Part shown: one piece after another, positions 8,787-15,596 of the stretch
Numbering within the stretch: position 1 is the first letter of the stretch
How the letters are laid out: each line of letters starts with the position of its first letter
Origin: Tetmemena sp. SeJ-2015
Taxonomy: Eukaryota > Ciliophora > Spirotrichea > Sporadotrichida > Oxytrichidae
DNA: 15,596 bases
Reading direction: 5' to 3'
Assembly (NCBI GenBank): GCA_027382625.1
Contig: JAJKFJ010021367.1
Span: forward strand, 1 to 15,596
Notes under the pieces: generated by a model
Seen by the model: the letters and a program-made list of their open reading frames with translations, nothing else
Databases searched by the model: none
Told to the model about the DNA's origin: nothing
Translations under genes and position numbers: made by a program

Positions 8787-8830
8787 ATTATTAATATTTC
8801 ATGTTGTTTAATCTTCTATCTTTATCATGA
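8339..8830 (+). CDS. Hypothetical open frame in repeat X copy 2
   Basis: ATG at 8339, in frame to TGA 8828-8830 when TAA/TAG are Gln. The first about 75 codons lie in the GC-richer core and look protein-like: MGNLRALLQIEVRLVAKSLR, then an Arg-rich stretch and a hydrophobic segment (WLAGLGMAIIGGFFLGKF). The rest is low-complexity AT-rich sequence. The copy 1 equivalent (7230 on) is frameshifted. In AT-rich DNA with only TGA as stop, frames of this length arise by chance, and the opposite strand is also open. No family recognised. Confidence 0.25.
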
Positions 8831-9415
8831 ATTTACTTAAAAAGTATAATTTGAGTGTATTAAATTGTAAAATACTCATTTTAGTTATAAATACCGTTGA
8901 ATTATAATATAAAACATCTGATTTTGAAGCATAATAAAAATAAATTATGATATAAATATTTATAAATCTTATGAAAGCTCAACTTACTTACATCTTAATT
9001 AAACTCTTTAAGCAAAGAAGCACCTTCTGAAAATGCAAATAACATTTTACAATTGAAAGATAATTTTAACCCTTAACAGTGGGTCATGAAATATTTTATA
9101 AACTGGTAGAATTCGATCTAAAATATCCTTATTTTTTAAATTTTGGGACCATTTTAGCATAAATGGATATTATATACTAAACAAATTTTTGATTTGCAGA
9201 GGCGAATGTCCTCCTAAAAACATTATATTTAGAAGATTTAGTTCATTTATTCTACAAATTTAAGAGTTCAAACTTCTATTTTTTAAAAAATTATATCTTA
9301 TCACATCTCCCAAATGTGTGTTTTAAGAGTAAAGAATTCACACCATAGTAAGGGATTTAAATAATAATTAAGCATAATTTAATATAATAGCAGAAACAAA
9401 AACAGAAACCGCACC
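8787..9415. other. AT-rich intergenic stretch before gene B'
   Basis: No coding segment of the local family and no RNA gene recognised. From about 9360 it matches the upstream region of gene B (from about 1060), including the shared leader AAGCATAATTTAATATAATA, so the conserved 5' flank of the B/B' pair starts here. Confidence 0.5.
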
Positions 9416-10190
9416 ATGAATTCTTCAAGTTCAAATCAATTTCAGATAGTCATCATCTCAAATGATCATAATTCGACTTTGAAACTCTCTAAAAAAGTAA
9501 GCCCTCAATTCACTAGGTTTAAAATTTCAGAAGTTAAAAATGACTTTAGAGAATAAATTCCGAATAGAAAATTAAAAATGAGGGAACATTCTTCTTTTGT
9601 ATACCTCAGGAAAATGCAGGCTTTGTAATCACCATAGTTGACATAGTATTTGCACTGCTTTTATAATAAAAATTTAATTTATAATGTAATTTAAATTTTG
9701 GCTTGTGGGTTATGTCGTCCTATCAAACTAACTCCTAATGCTTACCATGCTCTATATAATTATAATTTAAATGATTGAATTTAAAATATAATCCAAGTGG
9801 TAATCTACAGCTTGCCCAGAATTGTTTTCGATTTCCTTTTAAATGCTAACAGATAAAACAAGGACTTTATGTTAGCTGCTTTCTGGGTGAGATCAATCAC
9901 TTTTGCAATCTATCTTTGCGAATATGTCATTCTTTCAAAATATAAAAATATTATATTAAAGATATTCCTAATATGTTTAAGCAAAAAAGTAAATTTATTT
10001 GGTATTTTAATAATTGATAATTCTTACTATGACTATACTGAACTTAGGTAACTAAGAATTTCAAAATAATTAAGGTGGTAATAGTTCTGACACTTCGCTT
10101 CTGTTCTTGTTCATCTATGTAATTCCAACTGGAGTGTACACTTATCTGGACTACTCTTACTGCGTCTTGCTAAACGATCAAAGTGAATGA
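9416..10190 (+). CDS. Gene B': four-TM family protein, paralogue of B, four IESs
   Basis: ATG at 9416, TGA at 10188-10190. The raw frame looks broken (frameshift near 9661, TGA at 9776, extra base near 9981), but every fault lies inside an IES. Removing 9583-9608, 9657-9700, 9754-9785 and 9945-10062 leaves 555 nt, 184 residues plus stop, colinear with gene B from MNSSSSNQFQIVIIS to the DYSYCVLLN tail. TM2, TM3 and TM4 are nearly identical to B, with the same LPRI, WVRSIT and VIPTGVY motifs. The C-terminal few residues differ because B lacks one G. The gene is apparently intact and sits upstream of C', as B does of C. Confidence 0.8.
9583..9608 (+). other. IES 1 of gene B', pointer GGAA
   Basis: GGAA at 9583-9586 and 9609-9612, 26 nt, identical in sequence to the unit in gene B. 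Frame change required here is met. The alternative is a 113-nt GTAAG...CTCAG intron, 9497-9609. Confidence 0.5.
9657..9700 (+). other. IES 2 of gene B', pointer GCTT
   Basis: GCTT at 9657-9660 and 9701-9704, 44 nt. Same pointer and place in TM1 as in gene B (40 nt), but the interiors barely align while the flanks are almost identical. Confidence 0.85.
9754..9785 (+). other. IES 3 of gene B', pointer ATATAAT
   Basis: ATATAAT at 9754-9760 and 9786-9792, 32 nt; carries the TGA at 9776 that would end the raw frame. Confidence 0.85.
9945..10062 (+). other. IES 4 of gene B', pointer AAAATA
   Basis: AAAATA at 9945-9950 and 10063-10068, 118 nt. Its length differs from the 108 nt of gene B by an amount that exactly offsets the different raw frames of the two copies. 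A longer repeat (TTTCAAAATA at 9933 and 10059) exists but gives the wrong frame. Confidence 0.75.
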
Positions 10191-10558
10191 CTTCTGATTC
10201 TAAGTTCATTAAGAATCCAGTAAAGCAATCAAAGTCTGAAGTTTTCTGATCTCTCCTATTAAATTAGTTAAGGAAACAAACGAGCAGAAATCCACTGACA
10301 ATATCTTTTTATTTCCAGTAAATGAAGTTTTAGCTTATTTCTAGCATTATTAATTTTAACATTCGAATCAAGATTGTATAAAAAAGGATCAAATTCATTT
10401 CTTTTATGTAGTATGAATAGATGAGAAAAGGATTTAAATAAATAATATAAATGATGTTTAAATAGGCTTCAAATACAATTTGCAAGGATATGAAGAATGT
10501 TAGTATTTTAATTAGATAGATATATAAAAATTATAACTAATAAAGACCCTTAAAGAGA

Positions 10559-11796
10559 AAGTAAACTTAACCCTCATCTTATTTTGATCTCTCTATAAAT
10601 ATTAGTATCTTAGACTCAAGTTTAACATTTGAAGCTAACAAACACTATTCAGGCATTCAGATTAAAACAAAGACAAGTCAGCTCTTAAATCTATCTCCAC
10701 TTAGTTTTTACAGCAAAAATTGACTCATGGATCCACAAACACATATTACTTTTGCGTGCCAGAGGCGCTTAGATTGAATTTCTTTACTTATTTTCGCATA
10801 AAGATAATCATGGTTTCTGTCTCCGGATTTTTAAAATTCCTGTATGCTAAGCTGGATTTGCATAATATATTCCTTTCGATGCAATTCCTAATTTGGGTTC
10901 CAAGAATTTCCATTCAGACAACTAATCTATTTGGATTGAAAGACTCAATAGCTTAAAACGCCATGTATAAAATAAGGATCATTATCTTCTGGATTAATAT
11001 AGTCATCTATTTCATTACTTAATCGAAATCATATTTTTTTTCTATCTTATATAGAAATAAAATTTAAACAAGAAATTTTTCCATTTGGATTAATATAAAA
11101 TTTTTAAATTGATATATTTCTCGATTTTAATTTTTTGTACTGTAAGAATTCATTCAAAGCAAAATTTATTTTCGGAGGTTGCCACAATTTATATTTTAGA
11201 ACTTTTTGAAATGCTTTTATTTTTTATAGAATATGAAATTAATTAAGCAACATTAAGTTGAGTAGTAGATAGAAACCAAAAAATAGAGTGAGGATAAATA
11301 AATAGAAAATTAGAAAATTAAATTAAGATTTATTAAAATTATATTTCCTTTCTTTTTTTATTTTGACTTGGTACATTTAGATAATAAGAAAAAACTTTAG
11401 CCATATATTTAGATACTCTTTCATTTAAGCTCTATTATTCTTTATAATTACTCTGTATGCTCATTTCTTTAAATTAAATTCTAGCCTAAAATTTTTAAAT
11501 TTGCTACAATAATTCTTTATGTTTTTATTTTTTATAAAGTTACAATACCTGATTTTGAGCATAGTGTATATGTTTTATGACTAAAATCTGAGTGAAAATA
11601 TAAAATAATCATTAAGATATTTAGAAGATGTAGTATGGAGCATTTGCAAGTGTAAAAAATGTTGACTTATTTCTTTATGTCCGTATTGATCTTTATTCTG
11701 TACGACTCTTACTGCCTCTATGATTTCAAGAAAACCACAGGAAATTTATATTGCCTCAAAATATCCAATCTATTTTTATTTACATTGAATCATTGA
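10559..11796 (+). pseudogene. Gene C': paralogue of C, start codon lost
   Basis: Aligns with gene C from its second codon, but the ATG is AAG (10559) and no in-frame ATG lies just upstream. The N-tail has SILDSSLTFE. TM1-TM3 follow in another frame from 10720, with IWVPRI in TM2 and KIRIIIFWINI in TM3. A 32-nt unit with pointer CAGC (10679/10711) fixes this shift, though gene C has similar sequence there, so a 1-base deletion is equally possible. TM4 (about 11659-11720) ends in FILYDSYCLYDFKKTTGN and continues to TGA 11794-11796. The TM3-TM4 gap may be an IES with pointer ATTT (11009/11642). Probably decaying, or its first MDS lies elsewhere. Confidence 0.6.
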
Positions 11797-11969
11797 TCTC
11801 ACCAGATTCAAATTAAATGAAAACACTCCTCTTAAAATATGACACCTTTTTTATTTAATTATATCTAAACTGCCTTCTTATGTTAACTCTTTTCATAAGG
11901 AAGTTACTATAATGTTGAAATTATAAAGGATATATTGAATTATAAGAATACAATAAAGGCTCTCTCAAA

Positions 11970-11988
11970 GATAGATAGATAGATAGAT
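11970..11988 (+). repeat. GATA microsatellite
   Basis: Short uninterrupted run of about five GATA units in the AT-rich gap between C' and F. No other content was recognised in 11797-12037. Confidence 0.9.
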
Positions 11989-12037
11989 CACATCATATAA
12001 AAGCATGTAATAATTATTATAATAAGAAGATTCTATT

Positions 12038-13553
12038 ATGAACGACGTCGATTAAGGAATCCATATTCAGGATTCTAATAAGTCTTTCAACATATAAGTT
12101 CAAGCATAACAAGTTAACCACAATACCCCTCTCTTAAACTTTTTATTATAAAAACCATTATAATAATTATATAGAGAAAAAAAAAATAAAAATTTTAGCT
12201 TATAAAGGGAAAAAAATTTGGAGTGAATTGAATGATCATTTAAAAACAGTTTGGTAAAATATGTGAGATATTTACTTGTAATTTATTTTAAAGAGAGGTA
12301 ACTTAATATTTATTAAAAATGAATATTTTTAATTAAGCTAAGTTGAACCTACAAATGATGGGACTATCCATGAAGTTGAGCAAAAGTAGTCCAAGTTCTT
12401 AAGCTGTATCGATCTCAAACAAGCACCGATATATATGTTTGCCTTTGATACAGTTATCTCCGTGATCGTATTTGCTGTTTTTTTCAACTATATTTTTGCT
12501 CGGACCTTTGTTATGATTTGGTACTTCTCAAATAATAATAATAATAATCAATTTATTAAATAAGAGAAATTATTTTAAAGAAAAATAATCCACATTCTAC
12601 TTTCCGTATCCATCAATTTTTTTTAATTATGAGATGATTATTAATAGGTGATCATTGATTGATAATAAAAGAGATTAATAAAAAATATCCCTGCTTTAAA
12701 TATATCATTCCAACCAGTAACGAATATTTTATACTATATGATTTAATACTCAATTTAAATGGAAACAGGCGGCCGACCTTTGACTATAATTTAATATTTT
12801 TGCGCTCATGCTTTTTCTTAGTTTGAAATAATTTTGGCCCTCTATTGAGATCAACGAATTTTTCATTTAAGCACTCATTTAATTTTATAATATCCTCTTA
12901 AGTTTGATTCTTAATGAGTTAGAATTTAGAATTAATTAAATCTTATCCTCCACTGATACTCCTTGATAATAAAATGGACTCCGATCACCTAATAATAAAA
13001 ATTTCATTTTAAATATCTTGCTCCCTATTTCTCATTCGTATTTTTCCTATAGTCATTATTGAAAGACACTGTTAATAGATTACTAAATCTTGATTTTATA
13101 ACTTATATTTTTCACAACCGGTTTACTTTTCGCACTTCCCCGACTGATTAGCTTGATCTACTACTATTTTTAGGACAGGAATTCAAAATCTCAGCTCTTC
13201 ATAGTCAGAATCACGACCTTCATTGTCAAGTTCTTAGTATTCTCTAAACACTAATAAATATTTAGTCATTGAAAGGTAATTAAATTGATTCTCAGTGGTT
13301 TCCATATACCTTTTCATAATGTCACCTGAGAGGAGCGATCCCAAAGATGAATTTAAAACGATAAAATTACGAATCATTTCTATTGTTTTGTTGAGATGAC
13401 AGTAAAAATAAAACAAAAAGAGTTGACAGTCCTAACTATAATAAAATTATGAAATACGGGGGCATACATTATTACGTCATTCCTTAGTTCTTCTATCAAT
13501 GCGTTGACATTTACTACGTTCATGCTTTGTATAAGCTTAAAAAGTCAAAGTGA
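12038..13553 (+). CDS. Gene F: four-TM family protein in four MDSs
   Basis: ATG at 12038, TGA at 13551-13553. Three IESs (12095-12338, 12514-13090, 13264-13427) leave 531 nt, 176 residues plus stop. The N-tail starts MNDVDQGIHIQDSNKSFNIQ; TM1 holds FAFDTVISVIVFAVFFNYIF, TM2 FTTGLLFALPRLISL, TM3 FIVRITTFIVKFLVF, and TM4 IHYYVIPQFFYQCVDIYY, followed by the basic tail KLKKSK. Asp to Pro is 37 residues and Pro to Arg 23. Each MDS was found by similarity to gene C, and each junction has a pointer with the needed frame change. F has no counterpart in the B-C-D block. Function unknown. Confidence 0.8.
12095..12338 (+). other. IES 1 of gene F, pointer TAAGTT
   Basis: TAAGTT at 12095-12100 and 12339-12344; the 244-nt unit gives the frame change 2 to 0 and joins the start MDS to VEPTNDGTIHE. 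Other AAGTT copies nearby (12111, 12373) would also keep frame, so the edges could shift. Confidence 0.6.
12514..13090 (+). other. IES 2 of gene F, pointer TGATTT
   Basis: TGATTT at 12514-12519 and 13091-13096. The 577-nt unit interrupts the TM1-TM2 loop; removal joins ARTFVMI to LQLIFFTTG in frame, giving near the same Asp to Pro distance as uninterrupted gene C (37 against 34). It contains an (AAT)6 run at 12531-12548 and no recognised gene. Confidence 0.85.
13264..13427 (+). other. IES 3 of gene F, pointer AGTC
   Basis: AGTC at 13264-13267 and 13428-13431; the 164-nt unit removes the TGA at 13270, restores frame 1 to 0 and joins SKHQQIFS to PNYNKIMKY before TM4. Confidence 0.75.
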
Positions 13554-13836
13554 CTGCTATCAGAAAAGAAAGCCAACTTCTTTTATTTCATAGAGACAAT
13601 TATCTGATCTCATATGAATCTATTAAAATCCTTCATTGCACTTAATTTCTCAAATTAAAAATCTTCTTTCCCATATTGCGTTATAATTAAAAAATTTATT
13701 TTTCAATTTAAGCTGGATGAAATTAATAATTTTCAACTCTCGTGATTATATTGACTTTATTAAAATGAGAAGTTCTAAAATAAATAGAAAAGGTTAGGAA
13801 TGAAATCAATTATAATATTATTTTTAAGCTTTCACA

Positions 13837-14281
13837 ATGCTTACTAACCACCAGAGTCCCCAAATTCAGATTGTGATTCTAGACTCCTCATCTTAAATTT
13901 ATATTGATTTCTTATAGTAGAGAATTTAATGCAAAATTGTGAATTATTTTCCTCTTAATTAACTGTCAATTATTAGCCTTTACTGTAATTGAGGTTTGAT
14001 ATCTTAATTTGCAATCTTAGGTCATACAGTCTGAATTTAAATAGCTGGATGACTAGTTCATATCTTTTCTCTAATTAATGCTCAAACAGTTCTCTACTCT
14101 TGGGTGGTATTCTGGATGCTCAACGCTTAAGCCTTACTGCTTTCTATACATGCTCCTCCTTGCTGTACTTCGGATTCCAGCTCTAATATTTCATGTCACT
14201 CACTTCTTAACGAAGTATTCGTTTAAAAACATTGTTCGAATTTTATTGATCCTTTCTAACATCTTATTTTGCTCCTCTTAA
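13837..14281 (+). CDS. Gene G: partial four-TM family member, junctions and 3' end unresolved
   Basis: ATG at 13837 opens MLTNHQSPQIQIVILDSSSQ, close to gene D, and the upstream sequence also matches D. The frame meets TGA near 13993. A TM1-like stretch (TVLYSWVVFWMLNA, 14086-14127) lies in the same frame. Another frame from about 14132 gives YCFLYMLLLAVLRIPALI and NIVRILLILSNILF, which resemble TM2 and TM3. CTTA at 14126 and 14133 would join them (7 nt). GAATTTAA (13922/14033) is a candidate pointer for the first gap but leaves a TGA at 14050. No TM4 was found downstream, so the gene is broken, scrambled or continues beyond 15596. Confidence 0.45.
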
Positions 14282-14289
14282 CTTTGGAA

Positions 14290-15596
14290 AAAATTTTGTT
14301 AATTAGCAAAGGAGAAAATTGGGGTTTTAAATGAGGAATTTGGGCCAAAATTTTAATTTTGGAAATTTTTTCCCCCCCAATTTGCCCCCATTGACACCCC
14401 CAATTCCACCAAATTTACTCCGCCAATTTTCACCATTGACTCCCCCAAAATTTCCCCCCTGGAATTCGCCAAAGGGAAATTCCCTGAAATTACCAAACTG
14501 GGGGTCCTTTCTTTCTTCTAATCTCTTCCCGATAGGTAAATTTCCCCGTACGATTCGGTACTTTTTAAAATGATTTGGGAAACTCCTAAACCAATCCATC
14601 GAGCAAAGGTTTTTAATATCTTGCATCCTTTGAAGTAGCTATGCATCATAGAAGACTCCACTCCTGCGCTTCTAGGCCTCCCAATGCAAATCACTAAAAT
14701 TAATTGTAGATGTAAGCTACTTTACTGCGCAAGCCTTCGGTTTATCACAATACATTTATCGAGTATGGCAGTCTTCCATAATTGCTCTTAAGTGATAGAA
14801 AGACACATGCTCTTAAAAAAGATATCTGAGAAGTTCAAGCTGTATTCAGGAGACTAAGACCATGGAGAGTAAGGAAAAACTTTAAATTTTTGATATCTCC
14901 CTTCTCTCGGTTTAAAGACTACTTTCCCTTTTAAAAAACGAGATGAAAACCCCAAAAATAATTTTAAAAAGGTTTTCTAATAAATTAAATCCTATTTAAG
15001 AAGGGGAAAAAATTTACGAATTTTTATTAAATTCCTACTCCCTTTTAAAAAAACAATCTTCAAATGCAACTCCATTCATTACTAACGCACAGAAAAGCCT
15101 CACGAGCGAGAGAACTGAAATTTCCCAAATTTTCTAAAGGGTTTTCTTTCAATAAAACAAAATTTTTTGATCTATAATTTAAAACCCCATAATATGATAA
15201 AAAGTGAAAATAAGTTGTTATTTAATTTTAAAATCTTTTTTAATACTTATTTAAACATGCGAGTCAAACGCAAATTACTAAAAAAAAAAACTACATTAAA
15301 CCTCCTATCAAAAGTTTTCATTTTACTTTTTAAAATATGGATGTAGTCCCCTTATCGTTGAAAAAAAGCCCTTTTTCCCCAAATCAACCCATCGCAAAAA
15401 AAGTTGAGAAAGCCGCGCGCACATACTTTCGCATTTGAAAATTTCTTTGCAAATGAGAAAGTTAGGAGGCTGTTCCTTTATTGGGGTTTTTAAGTTTCAA
15501 CACATCAATTATTTATTATCCTCAAACTCTTATCTCTCCTAGACTTAGCAAAATCTATCGTTGAAATGAATTTAAATAAAAAAACTTTAAACGATG
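14290..15596. other. C/G-tract region with telomere-unit-like motifs, no recognised gene
   Basis: From 14330 to 14560 there are many runs of 4-7 C in AT-rich context, giving open low-complexity frames on both strands rich in Pro/Asn/Phe or Gly. GGGGTTTT or its complement occurs at 14321, 14946, 15181 and 15483; the one at 14946 reads AAAACCCCAAAA. No family TM4 or other gene could be identified. It may be intergenic germline sequence or a decayed mobile element. Confidence 0.5.

Noticed and set aside
9776..9778. Nonsense TGA in gene B', suggesting a pseudogene
   Set aside because: It lies inside the ATATAAT-bounded segment; with all four IESs removed the gene is open to the normal stop.
13234..13416. 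Minus-strand 60-codon frame
   Set aside because: It is antisense to the TM3 part and third IES of gene F, which is supported by paralogy on the plus strand.
14327..14626. Pro/Asn/Phe- and Gly-rich open frames on both strands
   Set aside because: They follow from homopolymeric C/G and A/T runs; no domain, no conserved start and no paralogue.
1..15596. Euplotes-type or Paramecium-type germline
   Set aside because: UAA/UAG read as Gln and TGA as stop excludes the Euplotes code; pointers without TA exclude the Paramecium IES pattern.

Overview
The window reads as germline (micronuclear) DNA of a hypotrich-type ciliate. It is AT-rich, and its protein-like frames run through TAA and TAG, which line up with Gln or other codons between paralogues; TGA is the only stop. 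Coding is cut into pieces by mostly AT-rich segments. Each piece ends in a short direct repeat (pointer) whose sequence differs from site to site, for example GCTT, ATATAAT, TATAC, TGATTT and AAGTTGA. Removing one repeat copy plus the segment restores frame and conserved residue spacing. This is the MDS/IES layout of hypotrichs, not the TA-only type of Paramecium.

All recognisable genes are on the + strand and belong to one tandem family of about 175-195-residue four-pass membrane proteins. I could not match the family to a named one. Shared features are: a polar N-tail, often with I-V-I-L-D-S-S; TM1 usually with an Asp (FD or VD); TM2 with (L/V/F)-P-R; TM3 beginning near an Arg 23-25 residues after the TM2 Pro; TM4 with a Pro followed by a (Y/D)-x-(Y)-(Y)-C-like motif; and a short basic or polar C-tail. 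Members in order are: A (1-862, start off the window), B (1116-1882), C (2841-3713), D (4390-about 5509), E (about 5547-6762), B' (9416-10190), C' (10559-11796), F (12038-13553) and G (13837-about 14280, incomplete). B and B' are close paralogues, C and C' likewise, and the upstream and N-terminal parts of D and G match. The locus therefore looks like an old block duplication (B-C-D against B'-C'-F-G). B, B', C and F give complete proteins after excision (186, 184, 195 and 176 residues). C' lacks an ATG. D/E look chimeric. G is only partly resolved.

Between the two blocks lies an about 820-bp direct duplication (6861-7682 and 7960-8786) of unknown content. Two GC-richer islands (about 2041-2560 and 4740-5110) sit inside long IES-like segments, which is unusual in this AT-rich setting. 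The last 1.3 kb has C/G homopolymer tracts and four copies of the hypotrich telomere unit (GGGGTTTT/AAAACCCC), but no recognised gene. No tRNA, rRNA or CRISPR array was seen. All joined products are conceptual: boundaries come from frame, paralogue alignment and repeats seen by eye.
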